64,000 nt of DNA from Tenacibaculum gallaicum (GTDB lineage: Bacteria > Bacteroidota > Bacteroidia > Flavobacteriales > Flavobacteriaceae), in assembly GCF_003387615.1 (NCBI RefSeq), contig NZ_QUNS01000002.1, forward strand, positions 372,001 through 436,000. The letters run 5' to 3'. The position numbers and the translations under genes are program-made. Below the pieces are notes generated by a model. That model made no database searches, was not told the origin of the DNA, and was given only the letters and a program-made list of their open reading frames with translations. Of this stretch, positions 27,785 through 36,390 are shown piece by piece. Numbering within the stretch: position 1 is the first letter of the stretch; each line of letters begins with the position of its first letter.

Positions 27785-27822
27785 CAAATATATTATACAA
27801 TTAAATTGTGCACAATTTAATT
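27785..27822 (-). promoter_or_regulatory. OhrR operator overlapping the ohrR promoter
   Basis: A perfect 24-bp palindrome at 27799-27822 (centre TTAAATTGTG|CACAATTTAA). On the minus strand a -7 element TATATTTG (27792-27785) lies 20 bases after a TTG inside the palindrome (27815-27813). The operator therefore covers the -33 element and spacer. The half sites TACAATT/AATTGT match the OhrR operator known from Bacillus. Confidence 0.85.
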
Positions 27823-27896
27823 ATTATAAAATTATGTGAAAATTATTTTAAGAATGTTAATTGAGGTTATAGATTGATGAATAAAATGACATCGCT

Positions 27897-28373
27897 TTAT
27901 TCCTTTACTCTATTTACTTGACAGTTATAGCATCCAGGTCTTGCGTTATGTATTTGTATATAAGAAACTTTAGAGTTGCTTAAAAATAATAGAACCTTAT
28001 TTCTTAAATCATCACCCTTACAAGTATCCATTTCCTGTATCATTCCATCATTATTATATCCTCTCAAAGAAAGATATCTATGGTTGAGAAATTTTGGAAT
28101 CTCATTAACTTCTAATTTTGGGGTTTTAGCATTTTTTCTCACAAAAATAGGCCCACTTGATTGATAAGGTGATTTAGTTTTGTGATGTTTAAAAGGTAAT
28201 AATATAACTTCTTCTCCTATTTCTGCATCTTGAAGACTTACTCTACAAGGAAAACCGGGGCTTTTATCTACTATCATTTTTACAATACTGTTAGATAAAA
28301 GTTCTTCTGTGTTTAAGTCAAATAAATGATTAAAGGTGTTTTCTATGGCTGAAATTCTAAAATTATGAGTCAT
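27897..28373 (-). CDS. DUF1203 protein
   Basis: 158 residues. Conserved DUF1203 segments: FPCRVSLQDAEIGEEVILLPFKHHKTKSPYQSSGPIFVR and a C-terminal IQIHNARPGCYNC. The family is uncharacterised and cytoplasmic. Single gene, with no clear partner; the nearest genes are regulators of stress responses. Confidence 0.85.
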   Translation of the reverse strand: MTHNFRISAIENTFNHLFDLNTEELLSNSIVKMIVDKSPGFPCRVSLQDAEIGEEVILLPFKHHKTKSPYQSSGPIFVRKNAKTPKLEVNEIPKFLNHRYLSLRGYNNDGMIQEMDTCKGDDLRNKVLLFLSNSKVSYIQIHNARPGCYNCQVNRVKE

Positions 28374-28593
28374 AATTTTTATTTTAAAATTGGTTTATAG
28401 TTTGTGATATTAGTTTTGAAAAATTACTAAAGGGTTGGGTTCTGTTTTAATATTTCGCATTGTGGAGTAGCTTTGATGATAATTCTCGTATAGTTTTATC
28501 ATCTTTTATCCTATACTTTTTGGGTATCCACATAATATTTTTATGCAAAAATTTCAAATTATGAAGAGGTTAACAATCAGATTCTTGCTCTAT

Positions 28594-29412
28594 TTATAGT
28601 TTTACAGATTCGTAACTATTTATTATTATTTTTCTATCTGCACTCCATCTATAATTTCCCATATTTCCATCACTTTTAATAACTCTATGGCAGGGAATTA
28701 AATAGGCAATAGGGTTTTTTCCAATAGCACTACCAACAGCTCTAACAGCCTTGGGGTTATTTATCATTTCGGCAATATCTTTATATGAAAGTAAATTTGA
28801 AGAAGGTATTTGAAGTAAGGCTTTCCAAACTTGAATTTGAAATGGAGTGCCTTGTAAATCTAAACTAATTGGAGTTGTGGGGATTTTCCAATTTTTGAAG
28901 TATTCTTGAACAAGTTTACTGTTACTTTGTAGTTCTTTAGTGAAAATTGCCTGATGATACTCAGACTTAATTTTTTCAAGACTTAAATCATCAAAAGACA
29001 AGTTACAAATCCCTTTTTCTGTTTCAATAATTATAGCACTTCCAAAAGGTGTTTCAATTTCTCCAAAATAGAACTTCAAATTTTTTCCTCTTTTTTGAAA
29101 TTCTCCTGGAGTACAAGCTTCTATTTTAATAAATAAATCATGCAATCTACTGTTTCCTGACAACCCAATATTATATGAGGTTTCCAAAGTAGACTGACCT
29201 TTTCGCAATAATTCTTTTGCTTTTTCTAATGTTACAAATTGAACATAATCTTTAGGACTAATACCAGCCCATTTTTTAAAGACTCGTTGAAAATGAAACT
29301 TACTTAAATTAACATGATTTGCAATTTCTTCTAAATTAGGTTGTTCTTCGTAGTGATCTTTGATGAATTTGATTGCTTTAGCAATTATATCGTAATGGTA
29401 TATATTTTCCAT
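28594..29412 (-). CDS. AraC regulator fused to O6-alkylguanine-DNA alkyltransferase (Ada-like)
   Basis: 272 residues. An AraC-type HTH pair occupies 1-105 (HVNLSKFHFQRVFKKWAGISPKDYV) and a methyltransferase domain 113-272 with the acceptor motif PCHRVI (Cys241) and the DNA-binding helix KAVRAVGSAIGKNP. It repairs O6-alkylguanine by irreversible transfer to Cys241. The N-terminal phosphotriester-sensing zinc domain of E. coli Ada is absent, so how the regulator half is activated is unclear. Confidence 0.92.
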   Translation of the reverse strand: MENIYHYDIIAKAIKFIKDHYEEQPNLEEIANHVNLSKFHFQRVFKKWAGISPKDYVQFVTLEKAKELLRKGQSTLETSYNIGLSGNSRLHDLFIKIEACTPGEFQKRGKNLKFYFGEIETPFGSAIIIETEKGICNLSFDDLSLEKIKSEYHQAIFTKELQSNSKLVQEYFKNWKIPTTPISLDLQGTPFQIQVWKALLQIPSSNLLSYKDIAEMINNPKAVRAVGSAIGKNPIAYLIPCHRVIKSDGNMGNYRWSADRKIIINSYESVKL

Positions 29413-29542
29413 ACTACAAAAGTCAATTCATTTTACTTAATTTTCAATCCGATTGTTGCTGTTTTGATAATGTTGCATGGCCTATTTGTACAAGATTAGT
29501 TGGTGTTTTTAGGCACCTAATTTAGCAAATACAAACTGAATA

Positions 29543-29590
29543 GAAAATCCGTAAGGATTTTCGTAAGTAGTCGGGAACAAGCAATTGCTT
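29543..29590. repeat. two dyads downstream of the HEPN gene
   Basis: GAAAATCC / GGATTTTC (29543-29550 and 29555-29562) and the palindrome AAGCAATTGCTT (29579-29590). Neither has a clear T run. They may act as weak terminators or mark an accessory-gene boundary; the 185-base stretch 29413-29597 holds nothing else. Confidence 0.45.
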
Positions 29591-29597
29591 ATAGTCT

Positions 29598-30563
29598 TTA
29601 TTGTGTGGCGTTTTTTAAATCATTTTTCAATCCCAAGTTAGCTAAAATTAATTGTATAGCTATTTTTCTTAAACAGTAAATTTGAGATTTCAAATCTTTT
29701 TCCTTTATTGAACTCACACTTCCGTGTGTTAGCTTATCACGAGTCTTTTTTAATCTTCCAAAAGAAAACCCAAAATCAGTAGGTTTGATATTGTTTAAGT
29801 TTAAAGTTTCTTCTAATGGACTTTTTAAGGGTTTTATTTCAATTTTATTAATTAATCCATTCCATTTATCTTTTAATAATTGACTTTCTTCACTATTTTC
29901 TAAGGTTTTAGAAATTAATTCAAATGCCTTATTAAAATTCTCTTCTTTTGATTTCTTAAATTCAAATTTTTCAATTTCTTGTTTGATATTGAAAATCTCA
30001 ATTATATTAAACAACAATAGAAATGAAGCGTTTAAATCAACTTCTCTAGAGTGCAAATAATTATTTATCGCTTTGTTAAATTTTTGTTCATTTTTTAGAT
30101 AGTTCGAGAACCAATCCGTTTTAAGTGTCTTTTGAATGTTATAATTCTTTTCTAAATGATAAAAAATTGTATTAAAAACAGAAACGAATGTTTTGTTGTT
30201 TGGCGATGTATCTCTAAAAATAAAAATTTGCTCCTCTGTTCTGAAAGTTAGTTTTTTACAAACAATACGAATTCCAAAACAAAATGATAGAAAATTACAT
30301 ATTATTTGAATTTTTCTTTTAGCGTTTTCAAAGTCAGCGTTTTCAAATTTATAATTGATAGTAGGTATTTTTTTGACTGTAAATTTTTCACTACCTCGTG
30401 TTTCATTATTTGTGAATTCCAGTTCAGGTCTAAAGGTCAAAGGTTCTGCATTGTAGTATTCAGACATTCCATCCATTCTAGAAATTGAGAATTCATTTTT
30501 GTTTTTGTAATTTGAAAAATATGAGTAAAATGTATTAACTACTTTTAATCCATTTTTATTCAA
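29598..30563 (-). CDS. Apea-like HEPN protein, main part (probably 5'-truncated by a stop)
   Basis: 321 residues from a TTG at 30563. The C-terminal HEPN-like helical domain (about 165-321) has the RxxxxH signature in KKTRDKLTHGS (Arg275, His280), typical of HEPN RNases and Apea-like proteins. The open frame continues upstream (DFQNSYFTIYVSKIALIFPN, then KHKEFINEGKAF) without a start codon to a TAA at about 30672. Beyond that the same frame carries the 82-residue ORF. I read the two as one gene split by a nonsense codon, but two genes remain possible. A defence role is inference. Confidence 0.6.
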   Translation of the reverse strand: MNKNGLKVVNTFYSYFSNYKNKNEFSISRMDGMSEYYNAEPLTFRPELEFTNNETRGSEKFTVKKIPTINYKFENADFENAKRKIQIICNFLSFCFGIRIVCKKLTFRTEEQIFIFRDTSPNNKTFVSVFNTIFYHLEKNYNIQKTLKTDWFSNYLKNEQKFNKAINNYLHSREVDLNASFLLLFNIIEIFNIKQEIEKFEFKKSKEENFNKAFELISKTLENSEESQLLKDKWNGLINKIEIKPLKSPLEETLNLNNIKPTDFGFSFGRLKKTRDKLTHGSVSSIKEKDLKSQIYCLRKIAIQLILANLGLKNDLKNATQ

Positions 30564-30671
30564 AAATGCTTTACCTTCGTTTATAAACTCTTTGTGTTTG
30601 TTTGGGAATATTAAGGCTATTTTGCTTACGTAAATTGTAAAATATGAATTCTGAAAGTCTGTTTGAAATGA

Positions 30672-30920
30672 TTAGGTCTTATAAATTCTACTCTTGTCAA
30701 GAAAAAGAGTAACTTCTGTTTCTAAAATTTCAAAATTATCCTCAAATAGTCCGTGTGAACCTTTTGACATCATAAAATGTCTGTCAATTTGAGAATTTGG
30801 CTTATTATCTATTATTTGGAAATACATTTCTTTGTCAGAAACGTACAGATGAGAATGAAAGATTTCAGATGAAATTTCAGTGTTTTTGAATTTTAAATTA
30901 ATACAGTAATATTCTTTCAC
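30672..30920 (-). CDS. 82-residue ORF, likely the N-terminal fragment of the HEPN gene
   Basis: A beta-rich sequence (YYCINLKFKNTEISSEIFHSHLYVSDKEMYF) with no recognised domain. It stops at TAA 30672-30674, and the downstream HEPN reading frame continues in phase immediately after that stop. N-terminal beta domains before Apea-like HEPN domains are common, so this is probably the amino end of a formerly single gene of about 440 codons. Confidence 0.5.
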   Translation of the reverse strand: MKEYYCINLKFKNTEISSEIFHSHLYVSDKEMYFQIIDNKPNSQIDRHFMMSKGSHGLFEDNFEILETEVTLFLDKSRIYKT

Positions 30921-31059
30921 TTAAGATTTTTTTTCAAATGAAACACAACTAGTTTATAAGCAGAATAAACTTACTATGAGACTTCTTTTATAATGAGGTT
31001 GAATGGAAGTTATAGCAATGTTTATTCTCTTCTCATTTATTGAGAACTAAATATAGTAA

Positions 31060-31088
31060 AAAATCCCAAGCTGTTTGCTTGGGATTTT
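31060..31088 (-). terminator. intrinsic terminator after the secreted nuclease gene
   Basis: Stem AAAATCCCAAGC / GCTTGGGATTTT (31060-31071 and 31077-31088). The same stem recurs at 47450 after clpC. Confidence 0.85.
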
Positions 31089-31135
31089 ATGGTATCAATA
31101 ATTATCTATTTCTGTAGTAGCTTCTTGTAAGCGTT

Positions 31136-33466
31136 TTATTCTTTTATAATTTTATAGGTAAGAGTTTTTTTCTTGGTTTTTACATCAATAAAATACAAGC
31201 CTTTAGGTGCTGATTTTAGATTGATATTAATGTTATTTTGTGTAGCGTTTTGTTGTAAAATAGTTTGCCCTAAAAAGTTTCGTACTGTATACGAAAAAGG
31301 AGTACAGTCTGCACAATTGATATTCACCATCTCTTTTGTTGGGTTAGGAAAAACCTTGAAGGTTGCAGCTGTTTGTAAACTGTTATCGGTTGTTTCAGAT
31401 ATTCTAGAAGCACTTCCCACAGATAAATTGATAACAGCACTCACACCTTTATGGTCAGAAGGCCATGGTAATTGGTTGGCTTCAAACGTGTCATTTTGGG
31501 TATTAGCAGTACTCGATACATTGTTAACATACGAAGCTTTTGGCCCCACAAGAGCAGCACTGGTTGCTGAAAGGGTAGCACCTCGGTAAAAAATATAATC
31601 AATACGATCTCTTTCGTCAGCTTCTGGTGTCCAGCTAGTGCTTCCAACACCCGTAGCTACAGAAGGCCACGTAATACCTGGGTTGGCAACTTCGTCAGGA
31701 TATACTGCTCTATAAGCATCCACAAAGCCATTATTTTCTAAAGATTTGGTGGTATGCCAAGGAAATACAACACCATGATGATCAAACATATTGGCTTGTC
31801 TTGAGGTCCAGTCTAAATGCGAAGGTTCGTTAAAATCTCCCAATAGAATCACTGGTCGAGTTTCATTTTTTACGTGATTGATAAAAGCAGCAATTTGCTC
31901 GTCTCTTTGTGAGCCTAAATTTTGTTCTGTAATTGCAGCAGGATCTGTAACAGGTTGCGGATCTTGGTTTACAGATCCTATTTTACTCCATCCACTGTAT
32001 GGTGAAGAGCCTCCACAGTTGTATCCTCTTGGAAGATAGGTAGCATAATAAGTATAGTCTAAATGTGCTGTAGCTACCACAACACTTTGTCCGTTAACAT
32101 CTACATCAAACACAGAAATAGCTCCTAAGTTTGTGCCCGATGAGGTAATTGGGTATTTACTAATGATAGAAACATCACCATAAGCATATCCTCTGTTATA
32201 ATTTAAGCCAATGGCCGCAAGGTTGTTTACAATTTTAGTGGTCCAATCACCCGTATAGTTTCTCACTTCGCTAAAACATACAATATCTGGATTTACTTCA
32301 GCAATCACATCTCTAATATAAGTCATTCCGTTAGGTACCGAAGTTCCTTCTTGCCAAATATTAAACTGTAGTACTTTAAGACTGTTTGTATTGCGTACGT
32401 TAACATAACCCGTTTTAGTAATCGTGTTACTTCCAGTAGCATTGGTAGCTGTTAATGTAACACTGTAAGTTCCTTCAGAAGGATATGTTATAGTAGGATT
32501 TTTAGCAGTACTCGTAGCAGGTGTTCCGCCTTCAAATGTCCAGTTCCAAGAGGTAGGAGTGTTGGTTGAGCTATCCGTAAAAGAAATTTGTTGTCCTGCA
32601 ATAACAGAAGACGTATTCGAGGTAAAATTAGCTACAGGAGCTCCTGTTTGAATTAAAGTACCGCTTATATTAATCTCCGCAGCTGAGGTGTAATCTCCAC
32701 CGTTAATATCTGAAGTGGCTACTAAACGTAGATATTGTCCTTGTTTTTTAGGGAAGCTAACGGTTTTTTCTGTTTGATTTGAAGCAAAAGTACCTGTTGC
32801 AACCGCTGTTCCCCAATTTGAAGGCGTATCACTTACATAAATTTTGTAGTCGGCAATTGTACCGTTGGTTCCTGTTTGGCGAGGTAGGTATTTTAGCTCA
32901 CAAATATTATAGATATCGTTTAAGTTAATTTGGATTTCATGTGGGTGCGTTGGTTGGGTAGCACTCCATTCGGTATGCCAAATAGTTGCTGTGTCACCAT
33001 CAAAAGCATTGGTTGCTACCCCATTTTCACCTGATGTTTCTTGGCTGTCAACATACTGTAAACTCCACCCAGTTTGTGAAATAGGAGGGCAGGTTGGAAT
33101 TTCAGTAGTAATCGTAAAACTCGAGGAAGCTAAAACAGTATATCCATCATTTTTTAAAAAATAGATATCATAAGTTCCTGTGTTTGGTAAACCTGATGAA
33201 AAGGTAATAGCACCATTCTTTAGCTTTTGAGTGGCGTTTTTTTGTCCGTTTACGTACAACCAATCAATGGAACTAACCAAACCAGGAGTATCACCTTGGT
33301 TATATATACCAATCCAATCTTTTGCATTGCTAGGACCGTCTGAAAAATTGATGGTAATAGCTTTGTTAGGAGCATAAGTTGTTTTTGAGGGGCTTACGCT
33401 TTGAGCGTGTAAATTAACAAGACTTCCTACTAATAAGAAGCATGCAAAAAAAATAGTTTTTCTCAT
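31136..33466 (-). CDS. secreted multidomain endonuclease/exonuclease/phosphatase protein with type IX sorting signal
   Basis: 776 residues. Order: signal peptide (1-22), Ig-like domain (about 25-120, DWIGIYNQGD), discoidin/F5-8C-like domain (about 130-270, GVATNAFDGDTATIWHTEWS), PKD domain (about 285-360, SWNWTFEGGTPATSTAKNPTITY), EEP catalytic domain (about 365-690) with NPDIVCFSEVR, VVATAHLDY, ILLGDFNEP and WPSDHKGVSA, and a C-terminal type IX secretion domain (VFPNPTKEMVNI...GLYFIDV). It probably degrades extracellular DNA or phosphoesters; nuclease versus phosphodiesterase specificity is open. Single gene with its own terminator at 31060. Confidence 0.88.
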   Translation of the reverse strand: MRKTIFFACFLLVGSLVNLHAQSVSPSKTTYAPNKAITINFSDGPSNAKDWIGIYNQGDTPGLVSSIDWLYVNGQKNATQKLKNGAITFSSGLPNTGTYDIYFLKNDGYTVLASSSFTITTEIPTCPPISQTGWSLQYVDSQETSGENGVATNAFDGDTATIWHTEWSATQPTHPHEIQINLNDIYNICELKYLPRQTGTNGTIADYKIYVSDTPSNWGTAVATGTFASNQTEKTVSFPKKQGQYLRLVATSDINGGDYTSAAEINISGTLIQTGAPVANFTSNTSSVIAGQQISFTDSSTNTPTSWNWTFEGGTPATSTAKNPTITYPSEGTYSVTLTATNATGSNTITKTGYVNVRNTNSLKVLQFNIWQEGTSVPNGMTYIRDVIAEVNPDIVCFSEVRNYTGDWTTKIVNNLAAIGLNYNRGYAYGDVSIISKYPITSSGTNLGAISVFDVDVNGQSVVVATAHLDYTYYATYLPRGYNCGGSSPYSGWSKIGSVNQDPQPVTDPAAITEQNLGSQRDEQIAAFINHVKNETRPVILLGDFNEPSHLDWTSRQANMFDHHGVVFPWHTTKSLENNGFVDAYRAVYPDEVANPGITWPSVATGVGSTSWTPEADERDRIDYIFYRGATLSATSAALVGPKASYVNNVSSTANTQNDTFEANQLPWPSDHKGVSAVINLSVGSASRISETTDNSLQTAATFKVFPNPTKEMVNINCADCTPFSYTVRNFLGQTILQQNATQNNININLKSAPKGLYFIDVKTKKKTLTYKIIKE

Positions 33467-33570
33467 GGGGGTTAATTATTTTGATGTTGTATGAATTCTT
33501 ATAGAATCTAATCTACAGAAATAGTTAATTGATTAAACATCAAATGTATAAACTAATCGTTTGCATGAGT

Positions 33571-33663
33571 GAAGAGAGCGTAAACAGTCTGTTAAGACAT
33601 TGTTATTTTTGTGTTTTAATGTTTTTAATGAAGTTTTTGTTTAAGTTAATTTACGCTCTCTTC
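33571..33663. repeat. 14-bp inverted repeat enclosing 65 bp
   Basis: GAAGAGAGCGTAAA at 33571-33584 and its exact reverse complement TTTACGCTCTCTTC at 33650-33663. It lies just past the end of the aldo/keto reductase gene. It could be a large hairpin terminator or the ends of a tiny remnant element; no target duplication was seen. Confidence 0.6.
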
Positions 33664-33675
33664 AAATGAAAAAGT

Positions 33676-34644
33676 TTAGCTTCTTTCATTTTTTTTATGC
33701 CCAGTAGCTAGTACCATTTCAGGAGATAAGTCTGTTATTTTTGCTCTCAACTCTTCTGTCATACTTATATCTAATGAAGCTAAAGCAGGTTTTAATTGTT
33801 CTAAATTACGAGCGCCAATTAAAGGTGCAGTTATTGCTTTGTGTGCTTTTACCCAGGCAATGGCAAGACTAACAGGGTTTAAGTTGTTTTGATTAGCAAA
33901 ATCAACATAACTATTAACTGTTTTATAGGTAATTTCATCATTATATCGTTTTTGATACATCGTGCTTTCAGCAAAACGACCTTCTTTTTTACCTGTTTTA
34001 TATTTTCCAGTTAGTAATCCTCCACCAAGTGGACTATAAGAGGTAACTCCTAATCCTTCACTTAATGCCATTGGTAATAATTCTGATTCGCATTGACGTT
34101 TTACTAAATTATACATGGGCTGAATAACAGAAATAGGAGTGTAGTTGTTTTGTTGTGTAACCGCAATGGCTTTCATTACTTGCCAAGCAGCAAAATTACT
34201 GAGACCTAAATATCGTACTTTTCCTTGTTTTACAAAATTGTCGAATGTAGCTAAGGTTTCTTCCAAAGGTGTGTTTTCGTCAAAAGCATGCGCATAATAA
34301 ACATCTATGTAGTCTGTATTTAAACGTTTTAAGCTATCGTCTAAGGCTTTTATTAAGTGCCCTCTTCCTAAGCCTCTGTTATTTACACCTTCTCCTGTAG
34401 GAAAATAGGCTTTTGTAGCAATAACTACTTCATCACGATGTTCATGTATTAGTTTTCCTAAAATTTTTTCAGAAGTTCCATTGTTGTATATGTTAGCTGT
34501 ATCAAAAAAGTTAATTCCTTTATCTTTTGCTGCTTGATATATGGCTTTTGAAGTTGATTCATCTGCTTCCCCTCCAAAGGTCATAGTACCTAGACATAAT
34601 GTTGAAACTTTTAATCCAGAGTTTCCTAAAGTTTTATATTCCAT
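33676..34644 (-). CDS. aldo/keto reductase
   Basis: 322 residues, a TIM-barrel NADP(H) enzyme. The catalytic tetrad is recognisable: Asp and Tyr in FFDTANIYNNG, Lys in VVIATKAYF, His in YYAHAFDENT. The cofactor region is VIQPMYNLVKRQCE through GVTSYSPLGGGLLTGKY. It reduces aldehydes or ketones; the substrate is unknown. Last gene of a four-gene minus-strand operon, 7 bp after the ATP-grasp gene. Confidence 0.92.
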   Translation of the reverse strand: MEYKTLGNSGLKVSTLCLGTMTFGGEADESTSKAIYQAAKDKGINFFDTANIYNNGTSEKILGKLIHEHRDEVVIATKAYFPTGEGVNNRGLGRGHLIKALDDSLKRLNTDYIDVYYAHAFDENTPLEETLATFDNFVKQGKVRYLGLSNFAAWQVMKAIAVTQQNNYTPISVIQPMYNLVKRQCESELLPMALSEGLGVTSYSPLGGGLLTGKYKTGKKEGRFAESTMYQKRYNDEITYKTVNSYVDFANQNNLNPVSLAIAWVKAHKAITAPLIGARNLEQLKPALASLDISMTEELRAKITDLSPEMVLATGHKKNERS

Positions 34645-34651
34645 CTTGTAG

Positions 34652-35461
34652 TTATATTATTGTATGTAAGGTGTTGGTAAAGTTGTTTAAAAAAAGGTTT
34701 TGAGAGTTTTTACTTGCACGTTGTAGTGATAAGAAAGGGTTTAAATCTTCTAGTTCAACAAGTAAAAGCGATCCATCTTTAAGTCGGCAAGCATCTACCC
34801 GAGTAATACCTTGAGATAGGGTATTCCATTCAATAAATTTGTTTGCAAACTCAAGGTCTTTTGAAGTTACGGCTATTTCTTCTAATTCCCATCGTTTTGA
34901 TTTATCAGGAGCATATAAAGCGTATTGAAATTCCTGATTGATATAATAAAATGATATTTCGTATTCAAAATTTACAAAAGGTTGTATAATTTTATTTTCA
35001 AGGTTTGTTCTTTCTAGTTCATTTTTATTTAATACTTCCATACCAATGGAATCTGCGCCATTTTTAAGTTTTACTATATACTGTTCAGGATTTCCTAATA
35101 ATGAAATATCAGAAATGTTTTCTACAGTTGGTATTACAGGAAAATTAAGTTGAGTTAACTCCATTAAATAGTCTTTACCTACCATATCTGCTTTTCCATC
35201 AAAAGAGTTAAAAGTATGTATGTTTTGTTTTTTAACTTCTGAAACAAAATTTTTGTAGTAAGTTTCGTAGCCTAAAACGGCTCCTGTATTTCTATAAACT
35301 ATAAAGTCTGCTATATGTAGGTTTTCAATAGCTTGTTGTGGGTGACCAATAATTATATTAAAATGTTTCTTTAGTTTTGAAATAATAAATAAGTCTTCTT
35401 CGTAATAATTTCTTCCGTTGGCTTTATAAAATAAATCAGTTATATATAAAATACGTTTCAT
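34652..35461 (-). CDS. ATP-grasp-like protein
   Basis: 269 residues. The N-terminal Rossmann-like part (1-90) is followed by an ATP-grasp core (LNFPVIPTVENI, then KLKNGADSIGMEV, KIIQPFVNFEYEISFYYIN, and the metal-site segment LLVELEDLNPFLSLQ). ATP-grasp enzymes ligate a carboxylate to an amine or thiol through an acylphosphate, as in RimK-like enzymes. The partner substrates are unknown. It lies 15 bp after a PhzF gene and 7 bp before an aldo/keto reductase. Confidence 0.72.
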   Translation of the reverse strand: MKRILYITDLFYKANGRNYYEEDLFIISKLKKHFNIIIGHPQQAIENLHIADFIVYRNTGAVLGYETYYKNFVSEVKKQNIHTFNSFDGKADMVGKDYLMELTQLNFPVIPTVENISDISLLGNPEQYIVKLKNGADSIGMEVLNKNELERTNLENKIIQPFVNFEYEISFYYINQEFQYALYAPDKSKRWELEEIAVTSKDLEFANKFIEWNTLSQGITRVDACRLKDGSLLLVELEDLNPFLSLQRASKNSQNLFLNNFTNTLHTII

Positions 35462-35476
35462 AGTTGTGTTTTTGAA

Positions 35477-36379
35477 TTAGATTTCTATTGTTGTTTTAAA
35501 AACAGGTACAGCGCTGCCTTTTATTTGTATTTTAGTAGGGATGTTTTTTGATGTTTCTACTCGAACAAAAATATCTCCCGAACGTTGCATTTTTTCACCC
35601 TGTCTTCCTGTAAATTCAAAAACACTTCCGTTAAAATTAATTATTTTGTTTTGAACCAAATAACCACCTAAAGGTCCATTTGCGTTCCCTGTTACAGGAT
35701 CTTCATGTATTCCAATGGCAGGAGCAAACATTCGTCCGTTTGTCAAAACATTTTTATTGTTAGGGTTTAGTGTAAACACGAAATAGCCATTGCAGTTTAT
35801 TTCTTCACTTAGTCTTTCTAAGGCATCCATATTTGGAGTTAGTTGATTGAGTTTTTCATTACTTTTAATACCAATCATTACTTTAGAATGACCAGTTGAA
35901 GCAATTTGAATAGGATATTTTTTATCTCTATCAGAACCTTGTAAACCCAGAGCATTTAAAAGTTTTTCAGTTGTAGTTACATTAAACTCTGGGCTTAATT
36001 CAAACTTACCTTGTGTCATAATAATTTGATAATTGGAGTTGTTTTTTACAACTTCAATAGGTAAAATACCAATACTGGTTTTCATGTTTAAAACACAAGA
36101 GTTTAATTGTTCTTCTAATGCCTTTACATAAATAGCAGCTATGGTTGCATGTCCGCAAATAGGAACTTCGGTTGTGGGAGTAAAATATCGAATGACTCCA
36201 TCATAATCTTTCGAGTTTGATGAGAGGATAAATGCAGTTTCAGAATTATTAAGTTCTCTGGCTATTAGTTGCATTTCTGTATCTGATAATCCGTCGGCAT
36301 TTACCATAACTCCAGCAGGGTTTCCTTTAAATTTTTCTGTAGTAAAAACGTCTATTTGATATGTGAGATATGGTTTCAT
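35477..36379 (-). CDS. PhzF-family isomerase-like protein
   Basis: 300 residues with a duplicated diaminopimelate-epimerase-like fold. Motifs: DVFTTEKFKGNPAGVM (N-terminal), catalytic Glu in ELNNSETAFI, VPICGHATIAA, and EDPVTGNANGPLGGYL. PhzF isomerises trans-2,3-dihydro-3-hydroxyanthranilate in phenazine synthesis, but most homologues are not in phenazine pathways, and no other phenazine gene is here. Second gene of the operon starting with the MDR dehydrogenase. Confidence 0.9.
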   Translation of the reverse strand: MKPYLTYQIDVFTTEKFKGNPAGVMVNADGLSDTEMQLIARELNNSETAFILSSNSKDYDGVIRYFTPTTEVPICGHATIAAIYVKALEEQLNSCVLNMKTSIGILPIEVVKNNSNYQIIMTQGKFELSPEFNVTTTEKLLNALGLQGSDRDKKYPIQIASTGHSKVMIGIKSNEKLNQLTPNMDALERLSEEINCNGYFVFTLNPNNKNVLTNGRMFAPAIGIHEDPVTGNANGPLGGYLVQNKIINFNGSVFEFTGRQGEKMQRSGDIFVRVETSKNIPTKIQIKGSAVPVFKTTIEI

Positions 36380-36390
36380 AAGAAGAATTT

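Noticed and set aside
35477-36379. Phenazine biosynthesis
   Set aside because: Only a PhzF-like gene is present; no PhzA/B/D/E/G homologues are in the window.
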